Shown: piece by piece, positions 34,154-42,479 of the stretch
Position numbering within the stretch: position 1 is the first letter of the stretch
Layout of the letters: every line of letters begins with the position of its first letter
NCBI GenBank assembly: GCA_018058425.1
Contig: JAGOZX010000012.1
Span: 1-50,428, forward strand
Reading direction: 5' to 3'
Length of the DNA: 50,428 nt
From: Sebaldella sp.
Lineage (GTDB): Bacteria; Fusobacteriota; Fusobacteriia; Fusobacteriales; Leptotrichiaceae
Notes under the pieces: generated by a model
Database searches by the model: none
Told to the model about the DNA's origin: nothing
What the model saw: the letters and a program-made list of their open reading frames with translations, nothing else
Translations under genes and position numbers: made by a program

Positions 34154-35191
34154 ATGAAAATAAATGTGTCAAAGAGTGAATTTAATGAAGGATTATCAAA
34201 ATTACAAGAAAAGTATAAGATTTATGCACCAAAGGTTTTTCCATTTAAGGGTACATTTTCTGATACACCTGTAATTAGATATGATGAAATTAACAGTATT
34301 GATGAAATATGTTTTGATGAAAAGTCTAATTTTTCAGCAAAAGAAATTATGCAGCCAATTACACAAATAATGTTTTATTTTACTGAAAACGAGTATAAAG
34401 AACCAGAAGTGGAAGAGAAAGAAAAATTAATATTTCTTAGAAGCTGTGATTTACATTCTGTAAAAAGAATAGACGAGATTTATTTGAGAAATAAATTTAC
34501 AGATGTATACTATAAAAAAGTAAGAGAAAAAGTAAAATTTGTAGTAATGGGTTGTTCAAATTCTTTTGAAAATTGTTTTTGTGTAGACATGGGAACAAAT
34601 AAAACAGATGAATATGATATGGGAATAAAGGTTAACGCTGATAATATATTTTTAGATATTAAAAATACAGAATTTTTGGATACTTTTAGTGGTGAAGAAA
34701 AGAATTTTGAGATGGACTTCGTAGAAGATAATGAAGTACATGTGACAATTCCAGAAAATATAAACTTAGAGGATATAATTAATTTAGACTTGTGGAGAGA
34801 GTACGATAAAAGATGTATTGCTTGTGGAAAGTGTAATTTTGTTTGTCCCACTTGCACTTGTACAACTACACAAGATATATTTTATAGCGAAAATGAAAAT
34901 GTTGGTGAAAGAAGAAGAGTTTGGGCTTCATGTCATGTAGATGGGTTTACAGATATGGCAGGAGGTCACAGTTTTAGACCAAAACATGGTGATAGAATGA
35001 GATTTAAAGTAATGCATAAAATATCAGACTTTAAGAAAAGATTTGGATATCAAATGTGTACAGGTTGTGGAAGATGTGACGATGCTTGTCCTGAGTATAT
35101 TTCTTTCTCTAATTGTATTAATAAATTAAATAAAGCCATGGAAGAATTGGCTTTAGAGAGAAAGGCTAATGAGGTGGTGCAAAATGGATAA
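34154..35191 (+). CDS. asrA: Anaerobic sulfite reductase subunit A
   Basis: The 345-residue protein has two four-iron cluster motifs: CIACGKCNFVCPTC (first Cys about 221) and CTGCGRCDDACPEY (about 302). The N-terminal half has FLRSCDLHSVKRID, as in AsrA. It passes electrons to the catalytic subunit during reduction of sulfite to sulfide in the cytoplasm. Its end overlaps asrB by 8 bases. Confidence 0.93.
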   Translation: MKINVSKSEFNEGLSKLQEKYKIYAPKVFPFKGTFSDTPVIRYDEINSIDEICFDEKSNFSAKEIMQPITQIMFYFTENEYKEPEVEEKEKLIFLRSCDLHSVKRIDEIYLRNKFTDVYYKKVREKVKFVVMGCSNSFENCFCVDMGTNKTDEYDMGIKVNADNIFLDIKNTEFLDTFSGEEKNFEMDFVEDNEVHVTIPENINLEDIINLDLWREYDKRCIACGKCNFVCPTCTCTTTQDIFYSENENVGERRRVWASCHVDGFTDMAGGHSFRPKHGDRMRFKVMHKISDFKKRFGYQMCTGCGRCDDACPEYISFSNCINKLNKAMEELALERKANEVVQNG

Positions 35192-35984
35192 TGTATATTT
35201 ACCAAAACCATATGAAATATTATCAGTAGAGCAAGTAACATCTATAGAGTGGCTTTTTAAGGTGAAATATGATAAAAAAGTCAGTAGTGGACAATTTATA
35301 CAAATATCAATACCAAAGGTTGGAGAAGCACCTATTTCAATTGCTAATTTTGATGAAAAAGAGGGTTGGATAGATTTTCTAATTAGAAAAGTAGGAAAAG
35401 TAACAGATGAATTATTTAATAAAAAATCAGGAGACAAGTTGTTTCTAAGAGGACCATATGGAAATGGGTTTCCTTTGGAACAATTAAAAAATAAACATTT
35501 GGTAATAGTTGCTGGAGGAAGTGGAATAGCACCTGTAAGACCAATAGTGGAATATTTTTATGAACATAGGGATGAAGTTAAGTCTTTTAGAATGATTGTA
35601 GGGTTTAAAGATCTAAATAGTGTAATATTTAAAGATGATTTTTCTAGATGGAGAAATAAAATTGATGTTTTAGTAACATTAGATAATGCCTGTAGTTTAG
35701 ATGGTATTTGTGATGGATTAGTAACAAAGTACATTCCAGAAACAATTCTTCCAGCTGATTTAACAGATGTTGAGTATGTAATAGTAGGACCTCCAGCTAT
35801 GATGAAATTTTCATGTCTAGAAGTACTAAAAAGAGGGATACCTAAAGAAAAAATATGGGTTTCATTTGAGAGAAAAATGTCTTGTGCTGTTGGAAAATGT
35901 GGACATTGTAAAATAGATGAGACATATATTTGCCTAGAGGGACCTGTATTTAGATATGATTTTGCAGAAAAGCTGTTAGATTAG
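35184..35984 (+). CDS. asrB: Anaerobic sulfite reductase subunit B
   Basis: The start at 35184 (MDNVYLPKPYE) is preceded by GAGGTGG; an earlier ATG at 35169 precedes that box. The 266-residue protein has an FAD/NAD-binding reductase fold (GQFIQISIPKVGEAPISI, LFLRGPYGNGFPLE, VAGGSGIAPVRPIV, VGPPAMMKF) and a C-terminal two-iron cluster motif CAVGKCGHCKIDETYIC. It takes electrons from NADH for AsrA. Confidence 0.94.
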   Translation: MDNVYLPKPYEILSVEQVTSIEWLFKVKYDKKVSSGQFIQISIPKVGEAPISIANFDEKEGWIDFLIRKVGKVTDELFNKKSGDKLFLRGPYGNGFPLEQLKNKHLVIVAGGSGIAPVRPIVEYFYEHRDEVKSFRMIVGFKDLNSVIFKDDFSRWRNKIDVLVTLDNACSLDGICDGLVTKYIPETILPADLTDVEYVIVGPPAMMKFSCLEVLKRGIPKEKIWVSFERKMSCAVGKCGHCKIDETYICLEGPVFRYDFAEKLLD

Positions 35985-35996
35985 GAGGAATGAAAA

Positions 35997-36971
35997 ATGA
36001 GTATGGATATAAATAGAAAAAAGGTAACTAAAAATGCATATAGAGTGACTAAAGTAAGAGATAAAACTGCACTTAGGGTTAGAGTTCCTGGTGGTGAAAT
36101 TTCAGGAGACTTGATGGCTATTGTAGTTCAGATTGCCAATACCTATGGTGATGGTAGAATACATATGACAACAAGACAAGGCTTTGAGATACTTGGAATA
36201 AACTGGCAGGATATAGAAAAAGTGAATAAGATGTTACAGCCGTTATTAGATGGCTTGGATATTAATTATGAAGAAAAAGAAGGTGGATATCCTGCTGCTG
36301 GAACTAGAAATATAGCAGCATGTGTAGGTAATAAAATTTGTCCAAAAGGGCAGTATAATACCACAGAATTCGCTAAAAGAATAGAAAAGGAAATATTTCC
36401 AAATGATTTTCATTTTAAGGTAGCTCTTACTGGGTGTCCAAATGATTGTCAAAAGGTAAGAATGCATGATTTTGGAATAATAGGAATGACTATGCCGATT
36501 TTAGATGAATCAAAGTGTGTTTCTTGTGGTATGTGTGGAAGAAAATGTAGAACTCTTTCCACAGGAGCGATAAAATCAGTAAATTATAAACCAGTAAGAG
36601 ATCACGATAGATGTATAGGCTGTGGTGAATGTGTACTTAACTGCCCTACAGGAGCATGGACAAGGGATGAAAAAAAATACTTTAGACTAGCTATAATGGG
36701 AAGAACAGGGAAGAAAAATCCTAGACTTGCAGAAGACTGGATAATCTGGTGTGATGAAGATTCTATAATAAAAATAATAAAAAATACTTATGAATATGTG
36801 GATAAATTTATAGATAGATCATTACCAAAAGAACATATAGGATATATCGTAGATAGAACTGGTTTTTTTGAATTTAAGAAATGGGTTTTGAAAGATGTAG
36901 TACTGCCTGAATTTGCAGAAGTGAAGGAAAATGTTTATTGGGGTGGGATAAAGTATCCTGGGATAAAATAG
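35997..36971 (+). CDS. asrC: Anaerobic sulfite reductase subunit C (sirohaem)
   Basis: The 324-residue protein has the sirohaem/cluster cysteines ACVGNKICPKG and TGCPNDCQK and the substrate-site basic region MTTRQGFEI. Two ferredoxin motifs, CVSCGMCGRKC and CIGCGECVLNCP, are inserted after the sirohaem site, as in AsrC. It carries out six-electron reduction of sulfite to sulfide. The operon ends at the terminator near 37030. Confidence 0.95.
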   Translation: MSMDINRKKVTKNAYRVTKVRDKTALRVRVPGGEISGDLMAIVVQIANTYGDGRIHMTTRQGFEILGINWQDIEKVNKMLQPLLDGLDINYEEKEGGYPAAGTRNIAACVGNKICPKGQYNTTEFAKRIEKEIFPNDFHFKVALTGCPNDCQKVRMHDFGIIGMTMPILDESKCVSCGMCGRKCRTLSTGAIKSVNYKPVRDHDRCIGCGECVLNCPTGAWTRDEKKYFRLAIMGRTGKKNPRLAEDWIIWCDEDSIIKIIKNTYEYVDKFIDRSLPKEHIGYIVDRTGFFEFKKWVLKDVVLPEFAEVKENVYWGGIKYPGIK

Positions 36972-37026
36972 TTTGGGAGTAAGTTAGGTGCGAATAATAT
37001 AACCTTTTTATTTAGGAATAAGAATA

Positions 37027-37056
37027 GGGGGACTTGTAATAGAAAGTCCCTTTTTT
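37027..37056 (+). terminator. Terminator of the asr operon
   Basis: GGGACTT and AAGTCCC pair around a short loop and are followed by TTTTTT. Confidence 0.85.
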
Positions 37057-37170
37057 CATTGAAGTTACAGTTAAAATGTACAAGCATTACTGAGGATAAA
37101 TTCTTATTTTTGAGGAATTGCCATTAAATATGTAAAGTATTAAATATTATAAAATTACAGCTGGCAGAAA

Positions 37171-37206
37171 CAGATTGCCACGTCGTTTCACTCCTCGCAA
37201 TGACAG
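37171..37206. repeat. REP-like GC-richer element 1
   Basis: A stretch starting CAGATTGCCACGTCG and ending TCGCAATGACAG stands out from its AT-rich setting. Sequences of this form (on the other strand, GTCATTGCGAGG...GGCAATCTG) are dispersed intergenic repeats in many bacterial genomes. The 470-base gap 36972-37440 holds this, a second such element and the asr terminator, and no gene. Confidence 0.6.
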
Positions 37207-37382
37207 ATGATAAAGGATGTACTCAAATCAAAGTTAGTTAATGAGATTTGAAATTATTAAGACCTTTAAAATGATTAAAGTTATTAAAATTAGCTAAAAT
37301 TAATTAATGATACGGCAAGAATACGACAAGAACACAACTAATCTAATAACCCCAAAATAGAAAGTAAGAAAAGCCCTTAAAT

Positions 37383-37424
37383 CTGTCATCCTGAGAAGCG
37401 AAGCGCCGTGAGGATCTGAGCCGT
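37383..37424. repeat. REP-like GC-richer element 2
   Basis: A stretch beginning CTGTCATCCTGAGAAGCGAA and ending AGGATCTGAGCC resembles another widespread intergenic repeat type (GTCATCCTGAG...GGATCT). It lies just after the stop of the phosphodiesterase gene, on the side where its transcript ends. Confidence 0.6.
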
Positions 37425-37440
37425 CAAAAGCAATTAAAAA

Positions 37441-38430
37441 CTAAAACCCTGCCTTCTCCCCTTGATCCAACATAATAAAATTAACTCCCATAGTATTACC
37501 AACCCTTAACTGCTCCCTAACAATAGAACGAGTATCAATTCCTTTATCAAGACTTGGTTTTACATGACTGATAATAACATTAAACCCTTTCAATGATCCT
37601 TTTCCACCACTATACTTTTCTAAATTTTGTAGTTCCTTAATAAGCCAATCAGGCGTTAAATGCCCAAATAAATCTTTATCTTGAATACCATTAGGGTAAG
37701 AAACTTCAATTATTATACCCTTTAAAGTTTTACTTTTTACCTTAGTTCCTAAATTTTTCCAAATGGTATCTAAATTTGTAGACTTCTCCACGATATCCGG
37801 CCCAGTATCTCCAAAATATGCAAAATAGTCTTTATTATTCCTAACTAAAAGCATTGAAGACTCATAATTACTGTGGCTTAATGGAAAAGCCTGCCCAAAT
37901 AACTTAGTACCTTCTATTGGCACTTCTTTATTTGGCTCCAGCACTTTATATGTATACTTTCCTAATTTAAAGCCTTCGCCAGATGTAGAAAAGTTTGGCC
38001 ATGCCTTCCAGTTAAAATAGTTTTCTGAAATAGTAGTTATAACAGACTGCAATGCATAAATATTTTTCTTTCCATCATCAGTAGAGCTTATTATTAGCCC
38101 AGAAATATGATCTAGATGACCATGACTTATAAAATAACCCTTTATAGATTCTTTTAAAATAAAACCTTCTTTAGTTAACTTAGAATCTTCTGGAACTATT
38201 ACATTATCAAAAGATTTTTTCTCGATTCCTTTTTCAATTCCGGGCAACAGAGTTCCCGCATCTAAAGCAAGATAATTATTTTCATCTACATTTCGAATAA
38301 GATATGAAGTAATATTACCATCAATGACTCCTCCATTAACACCAAGAGCAGTAATTTCAAAGCTTGTTTTAGCAAAAATAGAAATACTAAAAACTAAACT
38401 AAGCAAAAAAATAAAATATTTATTTTTCAT
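37441..38430 (-). CDS. Exported class II cyclic-nucleotide phosphodiesterase
   Basis: The 329-residue protein has a signal peptide (MKNKYFIFLLSLVFSISIFA) and the class II PDE metallo-beta-lactamase fold: FISHGHLDHISGL, then PLSHSNYESSMLL, YFGDTGPD, LFGHLTPDWL and NVIISHVKPS. The family includes yeast PDE1 and the periplasmic CpdP of Vibrio fischeri, which hydrolyse 3',5'-cAMP or cGMP. Location outside the cytoplasm suggests scavenging or removal of external cyclic nucleotides. It lies 86 bases after an exported DUF62 gene but behind a terminator. Confidence 0.85.
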   Translation of the reverse strand: MKNKYFIFLLSLVFSISIFAKTSFEITALGVNGGVIDGNITSYLIRNVDENNYLALDAGTLLPGIEKGIEKKSFDNVIVPEDSKLTKEGFILKESIKGYFISHGHLDHISGLIISSTDDGKKNIYALQSVITTISENYFNWKAWPNFSTSGEGFKLGKYTYKVLEPNKEVPIEGTKLFGQAFPLSHSNYESSMLLVRNNKDYFAYFGDTGPDIVEKSTNLDTIWKNLGTKVKSKTLKGIIIEVSYPNGIQDKDLFGHLTPDWLIKELQNLEKYSGGKGSLKGFNVIISHVKPSLDKGIDTRSIVREQLRVGNTMGVNFIMLDQGEKAGF

Positions 38431-38464
38431 TTGATCCTCCTAAAAAATTAAGTCTTATAAAAAA

Positions 38465-38495
38465 GAGGATAATTACATTTTCTGTAAAAATCCTC
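38465..38495 (-). terminator. Terminator after the DUF62 gene
   Basis: On the minus strand GAGGAT and ATCCTC pair, with an inner TTTTTACA/TGTAATTA stem, followed by T residues. It lies 22 bases after the stop. Some readthrough to the phosphodiesterase gene is possible. Confidence 0.7.
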
Positions 38496-38516
38496 TGTGA
38501 ATAAAGAACATTATTA

Positions 38517-39422
38517 TTATTTGTAGATTTTTACACTCCAGTCTCCACCATAACCAATTTTATATTTTGAAGCAAAATCTCCCATATTTACTGCGAAAGA
38601 TAATGAGTCTAAACTGTTATAATAAAGCATGTTTTTTCCTTCTGCAACATCTCCAAAACTATTTGCAAATGGCATTTTATCTTTAAAGATCAGCTTATCT
38701 TTTTCATATACTTCTACAGTAAAGATATCGCCTTTTTTAATATTTAATTTACTAGCTGTAGCTCTATCAATATTAGTCCAGATATTTCCATATTGAACAT
38801 CAAGAATAGGTATGTTACCATGTAAAACATTTTTTTCTAATTTAGCTTTTTGGTAATCAATCATTACTACTTTTGATGGCAATTTTTTCCCAACTTGTTC
38901 AAAAGTTATTTCTCCTGCTGCAAGTTTAGCACCAGTATAGGCATACACATCACGTCCATGAAAAGTATATGACTTTTCAGAATTTTGACGTCTATTAACT
39001 GCCTCATCTATTTGACGAACTTCTTCAATACCAAATTTTTCAGCGATTAGAGTAAGTGTACCATTATCAGGGGTTACAAAATATTGTCCATTTTTAGTTT
39101 TTAAAACTACAGAAAGTCTTTCTGTTCCCACACCTGGATCAACAATTGATACAAATACAGTTCCAGCAGGCCAATATTCAGCTGTTTGATATAATCTGAA
39201 AGAAGCATCCCAAATACTATAAGCAGGAATTTCGTGTGTAATATCATAAATTTTCAGGTTTTTATCAATACCTGTTGCTACACCTTTCATTGCTGAAACA
39301 GCTCCATCTTTCAAGCCAAAATCTGATTGAAATACAAGAATTTCAGATGCAGAAAAAGCTGACATTGAAAAAATAAAAATACTTGCAACAATCAAAGAAA
39401 TCTTTTTAAATAATTTTTTCAT
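38517..39422 (-). CDS. Exported DUF62-family S-adenosylmethionine hydrolase
   Basis: The 301-residue protein starts with a signal peptide (about residues 1-24, ending MSAFSA). The DUF62 fold follows: VFQSDFGLKDGAVSAMKGV, ITHEIPAYSIWDASF, VFVSIVDPGVGTERL, FVTPDNGTLTLIAEKF, YTFHGRDVYAYTGAKLA, and a C-terminal barrel with GDVAEGKNMLYYNSLDSLSFAV. Cytoplasmic relatives convert SAM and water to adenosine and methionine; fluorinase and chlorinase are also members. The signal peptide is unusual for an enzyme whose substrate is normally intracellular. Confidence 0.85.
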   Translation of the reverse strand: MKKLFKKISLIVASIFIFSMSAFSASEILVFQSDFGLKDGAVSAMKGVATGIDKNLKIYDITHEIPAYSIWDASFRLYQTAEYWPAGTVFVSIVDPGVGTERLSVVLKTKNGQYFVTPDNGTLTLIAEKFGIEEVRQIDEAVNRRQNSEKSYTFHGRDVYAYTGAKLAAGEITFEQVGKKLPSKVVMIDYQKAKLEKNVLHGNIPILDVQYGNIWTNIDRATASKLNIKKGDIFTVEVYEKDKLIFKDKMPFANSFGDVAEGKNMLYYNSLDSLSFAVNMGDFASKYKIGYGGDWSVKIYK

Positions 39423-39586
39423 ATAATACTCCTTTATTATTTTAGATACTAAACTATAGCTTTATTAATAGTAAAAGTCAACTATATCTTATATATAATA
39501 TGTATTACAAAAGATAAAATTATATTTTATAATCTCTTAAGACCTGAAAATTATTATACTTGAAAAATTTAGTTGGAAATATTATT

Positions 39587-39688
39587 TTAAGTATTGTTTT
39601 CAGAAACAATACTTAGGATAGATCCATCCTCTCCAACTAATTTTTCAATAAAATAAGTGTCAACTTTTGAATATCTTGAATTTTTCAT
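39587..39688 (-). pseudogene. N-terminal fragment of an O-methyltransferase gene
   Basis: A perfect AGGAGG (39703-39698) precedes ATG at 39688 and a 33-residue frame ending in TAA. Its text (KVDTYFIEKLVGEDGSILSI, then VSENNT) resembles the very start of family 3 SAM-dependent O-methyltransferases, where this segment is followed by a GLP motif. Here the frame stops just before that point, and no further homology is seen downstream. A perfect 11-base inverted repeat, AAGTATTGTTT/AAACAATACTT, overlaps the stop. It is either a gene remnant or a small protein in its own right. Confidence 0.5.
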
Positions 39689-39704
39689 ACACTGTTTCCT
39701 CCTT

Positions 39705-40090
39705 AAAAATTTTTCTTTTCATTTATAAAAGCCAAAAGAGATATTATTAATTTACTTTTACAATTTTATTTTAGAGATTTAGAATTCATGGTGAAAAAGA
39801 ATAAAAATAAAATGTAGAAAAGTAGTTTTAAAACCTTTAATAATGACTGAAATCAGTTTTTAAATTTTATAGAAAATATAGAATAATAAAAAAAGTAAAA
39901 TACTTTGGAAAGCATCTATTATCAATGATATAAATTATATATATGTTTTATAGAAAAATTATATATATTACTTATGCTACTGGAATAAAGGTTTATCTAT
40001 TTTGTCAATACATAAAATAGCATATAGACCCTTTTTTTTATTGCACGAGTGTGATAAAATTAAGTAAATAAATTGAGGGAGAAATTATAG
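39705..40090. other. AT-rich intergenic region before murE
   Basis: No reading frame, strong hairpin or repeat is convincing here. TTGACA on the minus strand (40008-40003) has no -10 at a good distance. On the plus strand TTGCAC (40041) and TAAAAT (40055) are only 8 bases apart. The murE promoter is probably in the last 100 bases, but I cannot place it. A GAGGG box precedes murE. Confidence 0.5.
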
Positions 40091-41530
40091 ATGTTTGATA
40101 TATTAAATAATGTAAATTATGAAATTATAAATAAAGGAAAAGAATTTGAAATAAATGAAATTCATTATGATTCCAGAAAAATAAAAGAAAATGATGTTTT
40201 TTGTGCTATGACTGGTGCAGTGGTTGATGGTCATGATTATATAGAAAAGGCATTGGAAAAAGGAGCAAAATTAATAATTGTAGAAAATAAAGATATAAAG
40301 GTTACAAATAAAGATGTGACTTATATTTTTGTCAAGAATTTAAGAAAAAAATTAGGGATAATAGCCTCAAACTTTTATAACTGGCCTCAAAATAAAATAA
40401 AAATACTAGGTATAACTGGGACAAATGGTAAAACTACATCTAGTTATATATTAGATAATATGTTAGAGAAAACATCGAGAATAGGAACAATAGGATATAA
40501 AATATTAGATGAAGAAATAGAAGCACCTAATACCACTCCAGAATCATTGGATTTGATAAAGTTAATTGCTAAAAGTGTGGAAAAAGGTGTAGAGTATTTT
40601 ATAATGGAAGTTAGCTCTCATGCATTAGAAATAGGACGAGTAGACATGCTAGAGTTTGATTCAGTAATTTTTACTAATCTCACACAAGATCACTTAGATT
40701 ATCACGAAACTATGGAAAAATATTTTGATGCAAAGTTTAAATTATTTTCAATGTTAAGAGATAAAAATGGAGCATCTGTTAATATTGATGATTCTTATGG
40801 AAAAAGGATATTTGAGACTAATAAAAATTATAAATCTTATTCTATAAAAGCGGATTCTGATTTAAAGGGAAAAATTTTAGAATATACTAATAATGGAATG
40901 AAAGTAAGTATGACTTATAAAGAAAAAGAATATGAGTTTATGACAAAATTAGTTGGAGATTATAATTTATATAATATACTTGGTTGTGTGGGAATGCTAT
41001 TAAATCTTGGATTTACAATAGATGAGATACTTGAGAAGTTAAAAAAGGTAGATTATGTGCCAGGAAGATTTGAGCTAGTTGATAATGGTCAAAATTTTAG
41101 GGTAATAGTAGATTATGCGCATACAGATAACGGCTTAGAAAATATACTTGAAACAGTAAGAAAAGTCACTGATAATAAAGTAATAACAATATTTGGTGCA
41201 GGTGGTGACAGAGATAATGCTAAAAGACCAAAAATGGCTCAGGCTGCGGCAAAGTACAGTGATTATTTGATTATAACATCTGATAATCCAAGAACAGAAG
41301 ATCCAGAAAAAATAGTAAAGGAAGTAGAAGCCGGACTAAAAGAGATTAATTTTCCAAAAGAAAACTATACTATAATTATTAGCAGAGAAGAAGCTATAAA
41401 ATATGGAGTAAAAATGTCAAAAGAAAAAGACAGTTTATTAATTGCTGGAAAAGGTCATGAAGATTATCAAATACTTGGTAGAGAAAAGATACACTTTGAT
41501 GATAGAGAAATAGCAAGAAAGTATTTATAA
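40091..41530 (+). CDS. murE: UDP-N-acetylmuramyl-tripeptide synthetase
   Basis: The 479-residue Mur ligase has ATP loop GITGTNGKT (107-115), the UDP-MurNAc-binding NTTPESLDL, EVSSHALEIGRVD, FTNLTQDHLDYH with the carbamylated-lysine region after it, and VDYAHTDNGLENIL. The amino-acid selecting motif is DNPR (398-401), typical of enzymes adding meso-diaminopimelate. Fusobacterium nucleatum is known to use meso-lanthionine at this position, which is chemically close. It adds the third residue of the peptidoglycan stem peptide in the cytoplasm. Confidence 0.95.
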   Translation: MFDILNNVNYEIINKGKEFEINEIHYDSRKIKENDVFCAMTGAVVDGHDYIEKALEKGAKLIIVENKDIKVTNKDVTYIFVKNLRKKLGIIASNFYNWPQNKIKILGITGTNGKTTSSYILDNMLEKTSRIGTIGYKILDEEIEAPNTTPESLDLIKLIAKSVEKGVEYFIMEVSSHALEIGRVDMLEFDSVIFTNLTQDHLDYHETMEKYFDAKFKLFSMLRDKNGASVNIDDSYGKRIFETNKNYKSYSIKADSDLKGKILEYTNNGMKVSMTYKEKEYEFMTKLVGDYNLYNILGCVGMLLNLGFTIDEILEKLKKVDYVPGRFELVDNGQNFRVIVDYAHTDNGLENILETVRKVTDNKVITIFGAGGDRDNAKRPKMAQAAAKYSDYLIITSDNPRTEDPEKIVKEVEAGLKEINFPKENYTIIISREEAIKYGVKMSKEKDSLLIAGKGHEDYQILGREKIHFDDREIARKYL

Positions 41531-41622
41531 AGGCATTGCTTTTATTAGAGAAGATAACAGCTATAAAAAAGTTATAATTTGAAATATTAATAAATAAAAT
41601 AAATTTCGCAGGAGGATATAAA

Positions 41623-42468
41623 GTGGAAGATTTAATTAAAGTAAAAGAAGTAAAGATAAATGATAAAATATCTATTGGGAACTCAAGAATAACCCTGTTT
41701 GCCGGCCCATGTGTTATAGAGTCAGAAGACTTAGTTATGGAAGTAGCTGGGAGAATGAAAGAAATCACTGAAAAACTAGGTATAAATTATGTATTTAAGT
41801 CATCATTTGACAAAGCTAATAGAACATCTATACATGGATTTAGAGGACCAGGAATAGACAAAGGCCTTGAAATATTAAATAGAGTAAAAGAAAAGTTTGA
41901 CCTGCCTATAGTTACAGATATACATGAACCTTGGCAGTGTGCAGTGGCAGCAAAAGTTATAGATATAATTCAAATACCAGCATTTTTATGCAGACAAACG
42001 GATCTTTTAATAGCAGCAGCAGAAACAGGAAAAGCTGTAAATATAAAAAAAGGACAATTTTTAGCACCTTGGGATATGAAAAATGTAGTAACTAAATTTG
42101 AAGAAGTAGGTAATACTAATATAATGCTTTGTGAACGTGGTGCAACATTTGGATATAATAATCTAGTAGTAGATATGAGAGGCTTATTAGAAATGAGAAA
42201 ATTTGGATATCCAATAGTATTTGATGCTACACATTCTGTACAAATTCCTGGAGGTAAAGGAAGTTCCACAGATGGTAATAGAGAGTATGTTTATCCATTA
42301 ATGAAGGCAGCTGTTTCAATAGGAGTAGATGCAATATTTACTGAAGTACATCCTGATCCAGATAATGGAAAGTCAGATGGACCAAATATGCTTAGATTAG
42401 ATGACATGGAAGATATTTTAACTAAAATTCTAAAAATAGATAATTTAGTGAAAAATAAAGAGATTTAG
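41623..42468 (+). CDS. kdsA: 3-deoxy-D-manno-octulosonate 8-phosphate synthase
   Basis: The 281-residue protein starts with GTG at 41623 behind a GGAGG box. It shows KdsA motifs: FAGPCVIESED, VFKSSFDKANRTSIHGFRG, VTDIHEPWQC, IPAFLCRQTDLL, NIKKGQFLAPWDMKNVV, FDATHSVQIPGG and EVHPDPDNGKSDGPNM. The cysteine in PAFLCRQ region and the metal ligands suggest activity is kept. It condenses arabinose-5-phosphate and PEP to make KDO-8-P for LPS, so the organism has LPS. It lies 92 bases after murE and 11 before the aminotransferase. Confidence 0.96.
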   Translation: MEDLIKVKEVKINDKISIGNSRITLFAGPCVIESEDLVMEVAGRMKEITEKLGINYVFKSSFDKANRTSIHGFRGPGIDKGLEILNRVKEKFDLPIVTDIHEPWQCAVAAKVIDIIQIPAFLCRQTDLLIAAAETGKAVNIKKGQFLAPWDMKNVVTKFEEVGNTNIMLCERGATFGYNNLVVDMRGLLEMRKFGYPIVFDATHSVQIPGGKGSSTDGNREYVYPLMKAAVSIGVDAIFTEVHPDPDNGKSDGPNMLRLDDMEDILTKILKIDNLVKNKEI

Positions 42469-42479
42469 GAGGAAAATAT

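Noticed and set aside
39850..39875. Small hairpin ACTGA/TCAGT with T run as a terminator
   Set aside because: The stem is only five base pairs with a two-base loop and no gene ends near it.
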